Shown here in pieces: positions 26,763 through 39,430 of a DNA stretch of 64,000 nucleotides (position 1 is its first letter; every line of letters begins with the position of its first letter). The position numbers and the translations under genes were made by a program. The notes under the pieces were generated by a model. The model was not told the origin of the DNA, ran no database searches, and saw nothing but the letters and a program-made list of their open reading frames with translations. Source of the stretch: Monarcha castaneiventris obscurior (Eukaryota > Chordata > Aves > Passeriformes > Monarchidae); assembly GCA_026261815.1 (NCBI GenBank), contig JAMPIT010000437.1, positions 5,716,001 to 5,780,000 on the forward strand. The letters run 5' to 3'.

Positions 26763-27148
26763 AAATTTATTAAGAGTTAATGTAAATAAACCCATCTGGG
26801 CCTGATCCAGCTGTATAAATTTCTGTCTTCTACACAACATTTATGCAGACTGTGTTTTTGCTGTGGTGTCTAAAGCAACTTTGGTCAAGCTTTCTGAATG
26901 ACAGAAGTGTGTGACTTCTTGTGGATGTGTTAAGATTGAAGCCCTCTGTATTAAAAGGAGATTTAGAGGTTTAGTGTTGAGGTTGCCTCCATTAACTAAG
27001 AAGGCAATTTTATTGAATGTGTGAAAGAGTTAAAATGTTAATTGTGATGCTTGAAATGTTGGGTTTTGCCTATAAGATATTTGGATATTCAGTTAAGTGG
27101 CTGTATAGTAAATATTAAATGTGTGTTGTTAAACTTGGCTTAACTCAC

Positions 27149-27366
27149 CGTGTCCAGGTTTTCTGTAAGAAGACTCACATTTTTTGCTAGAAAAGGCACA
27201 TATTTTTCAGAGAGAAAACTCTGTAAAATATGAAGAATTTCTTTGTGACTTTGTAATAAGGAGAGGTAAAGCTGTTTGTATGCAGGATGTCCTTTCTCAT
27301 CTGCTGCAAGTATTTTATACACCTCTAGCTGTAAGATCAACAATACCTTCCCATGACTTTCTACTT
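27149..27366 (-). other. Candidate unrecognised antisense coding exon (C)
   Basis: The minus strand shows an acceptor (gttccctgattattcacag), then 218 bases with 2 leading bases and 72 open codons, ending GACACG|GTGAGT, a near-consensus donor. Stops flank it in frame on both sides (TGA within the acceptor tract, TAA just after the donor). The translation is Leu-rich and helical in character, with segments such as LQLEVYKILAADEKG, LYLSLLQSHKEILHILQ and KNVSLLTENLDT. It resembles an alpha-helical repeat protein in style only; no family is recognised. A short spurious open frame overlaps it on the + strand. It could be a nested gene, a decayed gene fragment or chance. Confidence 0.28.
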
Positions 27367-27887
27367 CTGTGAATAATCAGGGAACAGTCTCTTTTGCAGT
27401 GGGTTTGCTTTGATAAGATTTGGTACTGGCATAATATTACAGCTTGCAAATATTTCAGTCAGCTTTAATATAAGTTGTTATACTATGCTAGAATGAAGCC
27501 ACACTCTGAAATAATTTTACATCATAAGTGGTTCTAAATGAAAGTACTTGCAGATTATTTCCATCACATATGTGCAGGATAGAATCTGTTTCTGCCTAAA
27601 TAATATTTAAATCCATTACCTTTGGAGAAAACAGTCATTTCAAACTTTAGCACCTGAGTGGTGCTGAACCTTAGTGATGGTGATAGGGATTGTTATCAAA
27701 GTGCTGTCTTCTCAGGAGAAACCTCCCTCCAAACAAAGCTTGGGAGGCTCACTAATAGGTCCTGGATGGGCACAGTCCAGCACACTGAAGGCTGATGATG
27801 CAGCATCTTGGCTTGCCCAACTTTTGGAAGCGGATATAAATTTATTTAAATATATTTTTGTATGTATATATGTGCACTCATCTATTT

Positions 27888-27935
27888 CTTATATATATAT
27901 ATACACACACACACATACATATACACATACATGCA
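27888..27935. repeat. Compound TA / CA microsatellite
   Basis: About six TA units pass into about seven CA units, then into cat/aca variants. Confidence 0.92.
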
Positions 27936-30900
27936 TTTATAAATTTATAAACATGCAATATCCCTTCTTACAAAGGTGGCCATAGTGTTTTTGTGCTTTT
28001 GAAATCATAAATTTCTGCCAAATTGCTGCCTTTGGGGGATTTGCTGATCTGGGAGCTTCCCTTCTCCACATGCTGCTCCTGCAATGCAAAACAGCCCAGT
28101 TTGGAATAGCTTTCCTGTGTGTCGCCTTGCAGATCTGATGTGTTTTGTTTTTATGGGTCAGACAATTTGTGAGTGAAAGAAGTGCTGGGCAAATACCAAT
28201 CCTTTAAATATCTTGGGATTGACACTGCCAGTGTTCAGAGGAAGTTGATTGAATCCTGATTATAGTCTTTGGAAAAATGAGCAAACAATGCAGCCCCCAG
28301 TTATAAAATTATCTAAGTTCATGTGAACATGTCTGAGTTGAGATGAAAAAAGATAGTGTTTGTGTGTGTGCTTAAGTCTTTATTGCTGTGGAATTAATAA
28401 GGTTATTGGCCTCAGGATCTTCAGCCACTGAGTTTTGAGACTGGGGTTTTTGCCTGAGTAGGTCAAGGAAAATAAATATCTATTTACATTTATAAAATTT
28501 TAAATGTCATTTGATTTATGTAACAATTACTGGGAGAAAAACAATACTTTTTTCTTAGAGTTATTTCTTTGTTTTCTTCTGTGAAAACTGAGTACACAGA
28601 AAAAAATTCAACGTACAGCATTAGGAATATCCTGGTTTCCAGGCTCTTTCTTTTAACATTTACTGTTTGCTTCTGCAGAAACATTTCATGCATGTTCTGG
28701 GAAGTTGTCTTTGAACTTGGTGTACTGATAGCCCTGAAAGGATTTAGTGTGGTGAAAGGCTGCTGGATAACTTGGACTGCCACTTGCAGCAATAGCAAAT
28801 TGCATCTGTCTCTCCAAGGCTTCTGTTCCACAGGGTTGGTACTGGTACAAGAACTGAACAAATCTTAAGTCACATCAAGTGTAGAGAAACTTAATTTGGC
28901 AGTGCAGTTTTGATTTGACATGGCTCTGGAAATGTGGCTTTCTTTACTTGCTCTTGTATTAGATCTTTGGGCCAGGTCTTCAGATGTTAACCTAGATTTT
29001 GTCTCCGCCCATTGTTTCTGAAGTGCCAAGTCACCTTTTCGAAGAACACCAAGATCTGAGAGGTAAAGAATGGCAGATTTAGCACATCTTGGGTGGTGGG
29101 GTTGTGTGAGCAGTCCTGTCAGCTCCTCTGTGCATCCTCTCACAGCCCTCACATCACACACCAAACCCCTGGGAGCTGCTCAGGGTGTGTGTGCACGGTG
29201 TAACAGCATCCCCTGGCCAGGTGCTCTGGGTGAGCTGTAGCAGCACAGTATATGGCCCTGTAAACCTGATTTAGTATCTCACCATGGACCTGTGAGCTGT
29301 AACCTTGGTGCTGTGCTCCCCAGGGACAGCAGGAGCTCTCTGCAGAAAATGCTCTTTGCATTTTGCTGTAAGATCAGCGCTTTTATGTCACCAAAGCTTT
29401 TGTATCTCTGAAGTACTTGCGTTTTTAAAATCAAAGATAAAGATGTACCTACAGCAACCTTTTGTTGTTAAATTTATTCACGGCACCTAAACCAAGCTGT
29501 GTTTTCAGTACTTTAGAGGAAACAGAGAAGCACTGTTTTTCCCTTATTTATTCTTGACCTCTGGCTGCCTGAAATGCAGAGTCCATTGAGTCTAACTCTC
29601 CTGCAGAACAGAGATTAGTAAAATAGTATGATTAATAGGATCAAAATCAGACGTTTTCTTGTACTGAAACCTATGTTTGTATACAGGAAAAACAATAACC
29701 CTTCAATCGTCTACCAGCATGTAAAATTACCTGTCAAGGTAACATATGCGTATGTATTTTGTTGAGATACAGTAGGTGCACATGAAATCTGCCAAGAAAC
29801 TTGTGCTTTTTAGGATGCTTAACTTTTTGTCCCTCTCTACGGATGGATATTTATCAGTTTCAGGTTTGTAATATGTAATATATATATTGGGTAATAATAG
29901 AAGTAGGAAAGTTACATGAAACTATGAACAATGTAGTTTTAAAAAATATGATACTTTTGTTCTTCATTGAAGTTTATGGGAATTCTTGGACTTCTGTTAA
30001 GGATCCCAGTATTTTGCAGTGCTTGAAAATTAGATTTTAAGCAAGAAAAGGTGCTTATTTGAATTCCCTAAACCAGAGTAACCTTTACTTTTTCAGAGCC
30101 CTTAAGAGTGGTATTAGCTACTCAGCTTCTGTATTAAAAAAATAAACTCAAGAAAAACAACCCCCCAAAAAAGCTGCTACTGACTTGAACATGCCCTGAG
30201 TTATTCAAAGCTAAAATACTGAAAGAAAATATTTTTTCTTGTGTTTCTCATTACAGCATGAGTATTTTCTTAAGATAAGATGTGAACAACTGTAATACTA
30301 TTGTACATCTACATTTTATGAGGAGGTGTCTTCTCAATTCATGCTAGATCAACACAAAGTCCTTATTTTAATAACAAAATGGCAGGTAGAGAAGATATAT
30401 TGATTTTTTTTTTCCCCTTGTCTTGTCTAAACTCATTTTTATGAGTTACTTGGACCATTTTTCAGCAGAAGCCAAGGCTGGGAGGAAATTGGTATGTTAA
30501 GGTATACTGTTTAAGGTATAATGTTTCTATATTTTGACTTTAGAAGTCCATGCTGTTCACAGAAAATGTAGGGAATTTTTATATTCCGAATCAAAGTGCT
30601 GACAAAGGATTGAACAGTCAGACATTAAGTAATCTCAGACCTCTCAGGAGTTCGTGTGAATGCTGAATGTTATTAGTTTGGGCATGTGGAAATCTCAGAC
30701 CTGCGAATTTCTTCCTGGACTAGTGACACTTGGGAGAGAGGTTGGTTTAGTTTTGTTTGTTTGTACAAGGGCAGAGTGCTTCATGAAATCCATCTGCTGG
30801 CTCAGCACAAATTTCAAGCTCTGGATCTGTAGACATATTGCCAAAAATCGCAACCCGTCTTGCTCAAATATTCCCTTTCATGAAAGTGGGTATGGGTTTA

Positions 30901-33900
30901 TTACTCCAGCAGCTCTTTTGAAGAGGATCAGTCAGATCAATTCAAAAATGTCTGTACAAAGTTGGAAGGGCACATGCAGGTGTATAAATCTCATGTTTTG
31001 GTGTGTTTTCTTTAACCCCTTCACTCCTAATTAATAAAGTGAAGGACTAATGAGATATTTTGTGATTTTAGTACCGTGGCACATTCTGGTTGCTGGTTCA
31101 TTGTTGACATGGACAATGCAGGTATCATTATGAAGGAATTTTTGGATATGAGATGCAGGAAAGTCATAGCTTTGCTCCCAGGGCTGTGCAGGAATTCCTG
31201 TACGAGCATGAGGCACTAGGAGTTCATAGTGTAGCCACAGTTCTGTTTGCATCAGTTACAAATGGGGGTGCTGCTGCTCCTATTTGCCCATTAAAAACCA
31301 AATCTGTCTTTCTGCAGTGTAAGAAGGGAAACTAGATGGGATCTAATAGTCTTCTAGTCTGAACATTTGACCAAGTAACTGCGAAAATGTCAAATGCTAC
31401 TCAGCCATGTTCTGCAGGAATGTGGCATTTTTGGATGTTTGTGTTAGTGCATTGTAAATACGAATAAAAGCAATCATGATGAGACACTGAAATTTCTTGC
31501 ACACAACTAAAAAATTCAAAATAATGCAAGTAACTAAAATACTTTTGAAGAAGTTTTTACATATTATTTTTAATATTAGCAGGGTTTAAAAAAAAAAAAG
31601 TCTCAAACAATTATCTCTTTACACTGTACTGTGTCCCTTTAAATTCTGAGCCTCTCTGCTGGGGTACTGCTCCTTCTCCTCCTAAACATGGTGCTGCCTT
31701 CATTGTGCTTCATCTCACTGTGCCACCTCTGACCATTAATGCAAATTGGAGGCCAGATAAGAGTTGCTCTGGATTTAAATTGGTGCAACTCACAGCAGAA
31801 TCTGTCTCCAGTTCATATTAATGACTGCAAGTGGGAGAAGCTGCCTGAACAGAGAGGAAGCTCTAATGAGACCATGTTCCTTCACCCGTAGCCATATCTC
31901 TGCCACCTAATCTCTTTTCCAGACTGTCGAATCAAGTTCATTTAATTGTATTTTCAGTTAAAGTCTGCAAAGTGCAAATATGGGAATAAACAAGGAATCA
32001 TGTTTGCATGTTCAAATGTCTTTCTCTTTAAATTCAGTGCTTACATTTTTCTTGGTAATTGCACTGGAATTGCTCTGTGCACGCATAGCTGCTCTAGGGG
32101 GTGGGGGAAGGCTTTTTAGTCCTTCCTCTTGGAGCACCTGGGGCATTGCAAGAGCCCACACTCGCTTGGGCCTTTTCCTTTAGATGAAGTTCAAATAAAA
32201 GCCAAGAGAATATTTGTTTGTGCTGCTGTTAATAACAGAGTGAGATTTCTGTGCGAAGGCACTGTCTGTCAGCAGAGCAAACACAGCATATTGTGATGTT
32301 TGTGTGCCTGACTAAGGGCAGTATTTATTTCATCCTTGGAGAGCCTGTATGGAGGACAGAATTCCCACTGTGCCAAAAAGGATCTGCAGCAGATACCCTA
32401 AACTCCCTTCTTTGATAAAGTACCTTTTGTCAGCAAGTGTGTATGTTGAAAATTAGCAGTTCCTTCAGCACAAAAACCTTGACATTGAATATAATTGAGG
32501 AGGTTAGTGTCGGCATGTTCATAAGTATTACCTGTCATTTGAAATATGACAGTGCTGTAACTGCAGGACCTTGGGGACTTCACTGTGCTGGCACTGCCAT
32601 CTGACTGCCTTGGAGTCTGCGAGACAGCTTCCGAGCCACTTCGACCCTGAGATAATTAACATGGCCCTGGAGGCTTCTGCCTTTTGCTTTTCTGCACTTG
32701 TTGTTTAATAAGATGTTTGTTGCTCTGCTTGTCTTTGATGCAGTGGTGTGCCATTAGGGACACAAGGTCCTTCACATGCTGTCACAGTTAGTGGGTTTAG
32801 GTAATGCTGTCTGTGCAGCCTTCCTTTCAATCCCAGCAAATTAAAATATTATCATCAATTAGCCAGCTATGCTGGGTGGCTCGCTCCGTTTGTGAGGGGC
32901 TGCACGTATTTATGGTGCAAGGTGACGGGGAGGAGAATATTATACAACTCAATTGCCAGGAAAAAAGTCATGTTTTAAACAATGTCAAATGCTAAAATGA
33001 TATCATAGGATGCAGAGATGAAAGGCAGCATGCAGCACTTCAGGGGAGGGAGGGGTTGTTGCTGTCTGGGAGGTGCTGCCTCGGGGTGGAAGGTTATCAG
33101 CTGTCTGTGGTCAGAGAGACACTTGTTTTAATCACTTGCATTAATCAAGATCATGGTGGGTTAGTCCATAAAGTCTTTTTGGTGTGTTGCTAAAAGCAAA
33201 ATGTGTTTTTAAGGAGATAGGAGAGAAAACAGAGACCCTAAAAGTTTGGAGGATCTTTGTGTAGACAAGCTGAACACAGCTGGTGTTACTTTTCCACTCT
33301 GTGATTTAAAGGGTTGTGAAAAATTCAGCTGTGCTGCTCCAGAGAGGTTCATGCTAATACTTTGACAGCTCACGTGGCTCAGCTGCTTTTTTAATATTGT
33401 AAGAACTCAAGCAACACTAAATCTAGATAATCAGCTCCAGTGGATGGTATGATTGAGCTAGGGTGCTTCCACAGAAGGACATTTTTAGCCACAACAAAAG
33501 CTTCACAAAGTCATCTTGTTTCTAGGGAATTGTCTGTTTCAAGGAAAAAAGCCCTTAAGATAGTCTCCTTCAGGGTGTTTTTCCTTTTTATTAATAGTTG
33601 CCCTCTTTTGTGTGTGTTTATTTCTGAAGGAAACAACAAATGAGCATAACCTGGAATGTGCAACATTGGAGAGCTATGGTTATAGCATTTAACTTTTCAT
33701 TTCATCATGTAAGAACAAATGGAACTGGGAAGTTACCTCACTGCACCCATTTAGTTTGAGATACTTCTAATCTGTCTTGCTTCTGGAGAGTATAATTTAA
33801 AATTAGAACTGTGAAACAGTGCTAGATAGTATTGAACAGCGAGTTTGGCTGGTTTAGAGGAATGCTTTGAGTGGAGAAGCTTGGAAAATGCCATCAGATA

Positions 33901-36900
33901 AAGTTGCAGATATCAAAAAGATTAATTTATACACCACAATCCACCCATAAGGACTCACAGTGCAATAACATCTTTCCTTAGTGTATTATTTCCACTGTCA
34001 TGCTAATACAGAATGAAAGAGGGAAATACAGCAGTTTCCTTCTAATAATCCAGCATTAGTTTGGGAGTTAAAGCCAAGATGACTGAAAGCTACAGTATTC
34101 TAAAGACTCGTTCTCCTGTTCTTTTACATTATGAATATAAATACCTGCTCAGTTGTAGACATTAGGCTTTCATTGTATAGCCCACCATTAGGCATAAACC
34201 ACACAAGAAAGCTGTCTGCATTAGGCTATTGAAAGAGCCCTGATTTACAGCTCTTCTGTACCCTCACTCTGCAAATATTAATGGAGCAGTAAAGGAAAAA
34301 AGGTATTGCAAATTCTACATAAATACATTCATCTTTGACTTTCATGTACAAGTTTGGCTGGCATGGACCTTTTTATTTTTTTTTTTTGTTCTAAAGTACA
34401 ACTAAAACATTTGTTGTTTAGTCATAACCTGACAGAAAAATCACAGGAGTATTCAAACAATTCCTAGTTGATCCTTTTTAAAAACCTGTTATTGGATGGG
34501 AAGAATCATTTTCTCAATAAAAATAATTAAATGCAAGATGTTGTTGCTTATATTATACTAATTCTTGCTTGAATTTCAGTCAGCAGTGGCAGAAGACTTG
34601 AGCAAGAGATGTGATCCAAAGCCTTGTAGGAGTGGGGAGGGCTGTTCCCTGGGTCACAGCCAGCAGGGCCTCTCGAGTGCTGCTTTTGTTCTGCCTTGGC
34701 CTCTGCTCTAGGGCTGCAGGATTTTTTTATCTGCAATTGTGGAGATTATTATTGTAGGATGTCAGAAGGCTTCCAGTGGTGGAAAAAAGCATGCTGTACA
34801 CATAAATACCCTTTTTCACAAAGCCATTTAACTTTTATTTATCAGAAACCTATGAAGTTCTGTCAATTTTCCTAGTGAATGGTAGAAAATAGATAGAATT
34901 AAGTGAGTAAAATTAACAGTAATAAAGTTAGGGAAGCATGAAATTAAAAAAGTGATTGCAGTAATAAGGTATAAAAGTTTTTCAGGAAAAATAATACCCT
35001 TTTGATTTGGTGAAAAACAATATTAGTAGTACTTATTAAAGAAGAATATATTTGTATGATCAGTATCACATCAATGAGGTCTACTCTACTTCTTGGTTTT
35101 ACCTACTCTATTTTATTTGATTATCTCAAATTAATGTACTTTACAACAGCTAATCAATTTGTTCTTCTCAATTTAACGATAGGTAAGTATTACCAGCTTG
35201 CTTTTGAAAAAGAAGAAGAAAAAAAAAGATTGAAGCAGAGGCTTATGAGATAAGTGGTAAAAATCCATTAAAAAAGGGCTTTACTTTCAGGTTCTTGAAG
35301 TTGTGTAGCTTAACAAAAGGTGTAGAGCTCAGTGTTTGCCCATACCTCAAGTAGCATTTAGGTGCTTCAGTTTGTAAGTTTATACAGTGGCAACTCAATG
35401 CAAAGCATGCATGCAGCCCCTCAAAGAGCAGCTCATCCCTCCAAAGGAGAGGAAGCTTCCAAGGATGAAGAAAATAATTACTTTTGCCTTTTTTCTCTTT
35501 TGCCTCGCAAATTTTCATGCATTCTGCACAAAGACAAATTTCTCCAACAAGGGAATGGAAGAGGAGGGAGTGTGAAGGAATATGAGTCAGGAGGAAGATT
35601 GAGGTTACACATTGCAACATCATCATTATTCTAAGAGATGGATTTGGATTTGAATTGTCTTGGGAATGGAGGCTCTGTGAAATTGCTGAGATGATGGACT
35701 CGTGCTTAGGTCAAGAGAGAAGTGGACAGACTGAGGGAGATCAACTTCTCCATCAGTTCTAGGGCTCTTCCATTCAACATTTGGCATAGTGCAGTTTTCT
35801 CTTTACAAGGTCTTGCATGTGAATCCTGCCTTGACAGATTTCTCTATTTTCTTGCCCTCCACAAATTTTCATAGTCTACAAGTGCAAGGATCAATATACC
35901 CCAGTAGAATCTTGGTGTAAGACCGAACATCAGAACAGCAAGAAAATTCTGGTTTGTGCTGCACAAACACAATGTTGTGGCAGTGTTAGGTTTTTGTATA
36001 CAGATGTGATTAATACCATTTCACCAAAATAATATATTTGAATAACTGGTGAGATTCTTTCTCCCAAAGATCTTCATTAAAACACGGATAGATCTTCAAA
36101 AATTTAGAGAGGAGATATTCAAGGGAGTGTCATTTTAATACACTGTTTTTACAGCAATAATATTTCCTGGCAAATTGGTAGTCAAGTTCCTGTGAGATGC
36201 TTTGCTTTCACAGTTCTCCAGTGGGTTGGGTCTTTTGGTGTAATACAGCTCGAACAGACCTGGATAAGCTGAAAAGCTTGATAAGGTCAGAAGAGTGAAT
36301 GACTGCTGCAGACATATCTTATTCACAAAACATGCATTTAGTTCTCTGAATTCTTCTCTATTCATCTTTTCATCTCTGTTTTAGTTTCACATCTTATATA
36401 GAAATGTCAGCACATTATTGTATTTTATTTTTCTTTATTACTGAGCTTTGCAAAGCTGATCTTTATTATTTTCCTGATTCTTGCCCTTTTAATAACCTTT
36501 AAATATAGGTCCACTTCTTGCTGGCAGACCAGCTACTTTGCCGTGAGGGTTTGAAAAGGGACTCTTGTAGAAAGAAGAGTGTGTGCTGGGAAGCGTTAAA
36601 TTTCCCTGCGTGTTATTGTCTGAGTCGCATCAGCTCAGTGGCACATTAAGTAATGGGCTGTCATGGTCTGTTGTTATGGAACAGTTCCCATGAACTAGCA
36701 TTGGGTGTATCTTATGTAACAAGCCTATCTTTAGGCTGATGTACAGGATTTCACATTCAGCGCCGGGCAGGGATGGAGCTGATGTTTCCTTTCTGCCACT
36801 GTGTCCATATTTTTTAATGCACATAAGTAGCACGTGGAAAGTGGAGGTTGTTGCTTTTTGTGCCTGCTGAAAGGAGATAACGTTCCTTCAAATAGCTGTG

Positions 36901-37103
36901 TTCTGGAAAGAATAAAAGATTCTGGATCTCTGACTGAAATGCTGTGGCTTCCTGCCTTGCAAGGGAGAAGGAATTTGTCCTGTGGCACAAAAAAGTGCAT
37001 CTGGGGAGAGGTTGTTTCAGTTTTAGTGACATTTTTAAGACTGGCTTCAGGGCCCAGATCAGATGTTTCTTAGATACCTATTGGCGAATGCCTCATTTTT
37101 AAC

Positions 37104-37605
37104 AGAATTGTTTAGGCTGGAAAAGACATTTTTAATATTGTCAAGTCCAACCATTAACCCAGCACTGCCAAGGCCACCACGAATCCGTGTCCCTAAGTGC
37201 CACAGCTACATGTCTTTTAAATCCCTCCACGTGTGGCACGGCACCACTTCCCTGGGCAGCCTGTTCCAGTGCTTAACAGCCCTTTCCATGAAGAAATTTT
37301 TCCCATATCCCATCTGAACCCCCTGGCACAACTTTAGGCTGTTTGCTCTTGTCTTGTTGTTTGTGACATGGAAGAAGAGACCGACCCCCACTTGGCTGTA
37401 ACCTCCTTTCAGGTGGTTGCAGAGTGTGAGAAGGTCTCCCCTGAGCCTTCTCTTCTCCAGGCTCAGCCCCTCCTGGTGCTCCAGCCCCTTCCCAGCTCAG
37501 TCCCCTTCACTGGACATGCTCCAGCCCCACAATTTCTTGGAGTGGCCCAAAACTGAACACAGGATTTGAGCACTAGAGCTGCTCGCCTCAGCAGCAGAGA
37601 AATAT
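37104..37605 (-). mobile_element. CR1 LINE, about 500-base copy in reverse orientation
   Basis: The longest CR1 copy in the window. The + strand carries gaattgtttaggctggaaaa, 'caagtccaaccattaaccca', 'gcactgccaaggccacca', 'cttccctgggcagcctgttc', 'aggtctcccctgagccttct' and 'ctccagcccc' in the correct order, all reverse complement of CR1. The inner (5'-truncated) boundary near 37600 is approximate. Open frames of 60-84 codons on both strands inside it are by-products. Confidence 0.95.
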
Positions 37606-39411
37606 CACACTCATGGGGTGACCTTTGAGGAAAATCACTAATTTCTTTGTTTAGAGTGCAGGGGGCACAGATCTCATAGAGCAGTTGCTGGTAAATGGAG
37701 TATGTTATTTCTATATCAGTGTCACACTGTCAGAAAGTGGCACTTTGTTAAGATAATGTGACCTTTAGAATCATCTTTTGGTCTTTTATTCTTTCTCTGG
37801 TACCCTGAATCTCTACTTTTAATTCTTAATGTTTTTCGATGAAGTAGAAATAACACAAAATCCAGTTATTCACGTTCTTTCCTTTCAGCTATATTAGTTG
37901 GTTTTTCATAAATGGCATAGGTGCCATTTTATCCGTGAAGAACTTCTGTTTGCTGACTGTAAAATGTACATCTGTTCTAAAATGTAAGTTTGGTAAGCAT
38001 TTACATATTTTATAAAGGAAAGAAACTGATACAAGAATGGGTATCAGCTGCTTTCCAATGGCTTCTGTGGGGAAGAAAGTGGATTAAAAAAAGGGCCCCG
38101 TGAGCTTTGTGCTAGGTTGTCTGTTGCAGAAGCAGAATGCCACAGTGCTGGAGAAATTGTTATTTAAAAGGGAGAATATGAGACTAGGTTAGATAATAAC
38201 AATTAGGTTTGAATATTTGCAATACTTCCTGCTAGTGCTTTTTTGCATTAAGTTCTTGATATATTTTTTTTTGAGGAGATTCCCCAGCTTCAAAATTCCT
38301 CTGCTCAGTCTGATCATCCTTATTAAGCACTCGTTGAATCAGAGGTTCAGTTTGGTCTCCTTACAATCTCTCTTGGAGCTGCTCCATGAAATATGAGTCA
38401 TGCAGTATGCTTTGGGTCAAGGAAACAGACTTCCCTTCTTCCATAAATATGTCCCAGTTTTAGAAAGGAAGTTTGGTGATTTGCTTGTTTGTTTTTTTTT
38501 TTTTTAACTACTGAAGGATTTAGCTGAAAGCTTTCTATCCTACAATGCTGGTTTCCAGCAATTGCTCCTTTTGCTTTCATGTCATGAAGCCTGTGGTCAC
38601 AGAAAAAGATCCTGCTACTTGGAATAGGAACTGGAGGTCTGCTTGATTATTTTTAAACCCCAGTATTGTCATATGAGTAGAAATACAGTAGCAAAATACA
38701 GCTCAGTAGCTTCATGTGCATATTTTTTTATTGAAGAAATGTTGATTTCCCTGGAGACAAAAGCATTTTTAGAAATAGAGGCTGCCTGTTAAAAAAAAAC
38801 ACATTAATGTAGCAATGTTACAGCACTTTGTTTGTTCTAATTGTACAGAAGTCATATGTTTTAAATACTTAAAGTATGTGTAAGTATACACTTAATTACC
38901 AGTCTGAATTATACTTGAACTTCCATAAAAAATCTCGGCATTGTTGCTGTACTTGGGCAACCGAAGAAAAATCTGTGCTAATATAACAAATGTAATGTAT
39001 ATTAATATTTCTGAGAAAAAGAAGGAAATACTGTTTTATTTTGTTTGTGCTTAAAATTTGGAAGTTGGATTCTGTGTTTAACAGCAGCTGTTTGAGTCTT
39101 GGGTTACTTGGAATGAAAAAACCCTGTTAATAGAAACACTTAGCAAGAATTCTGAGAGGAAGGAGTTTAGTTTCTAAGCCCTGTTCAGTTTTAAAACTGT
39201 GAAAGGTTATTAAAAAGTCAGTTTTACGGGAATTACTTTTGATATGGTTTTTGAGAATGATCTATTTCTGGAATCAGGAACCTTGATTCTTTGGTATACT
39301 TTTTCCAGGAGGAAGGGTCATCATATAATCCAGTTGAAATAAAGCCCAATTTTTCCTAACATTTTTATATGACTATTGCTATTAGCAAACTTCACGCCTT
39401 CCAAATTGTCC

Positions 39412-39430
39412 AAAAAAAAAAAAAAAAAAA
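39412..39430. repeat. A homopolymer (19)
   Basis: Uninterrupted A19 run with no recognisable retroposon attached. Confidence 0.92.

Larger units (their letters stand above)
26763..37103 (+). other. Presumed NAALADL2 intron, segment 3
   Basis: Mostly unique AT-rich sequence. It includes a TA/CA microsatellite at 27.88 kb and a candidate minus-strand exon at 27149-27366. A 28.5-29.4 kb stretch has several overlapping minus-strand open frames that I could not resolve into exons. No transposon is recognisable between the CR1 copies at 26.4 and 37.1 kb. Confidence 0.55.

Noticed and set aside
28490..29164. Cluster of minus-strand open frames of 99 and 123 codons, some protein-like (SAILYLSDLGVLRKGDLALQ)
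   Set aside because: Looked at as possible further exons of the antisense candidate. Several frames compete and no acceptor-donor pair encloses one frame cleanly, so it is left out of the features.
36135..36365. 76-codon minus-strand open frame that reads protein-like
   Set aside because: The upstream acceptor lacks a pyrimidine tract and the downstream donors are poor; no family recognised.
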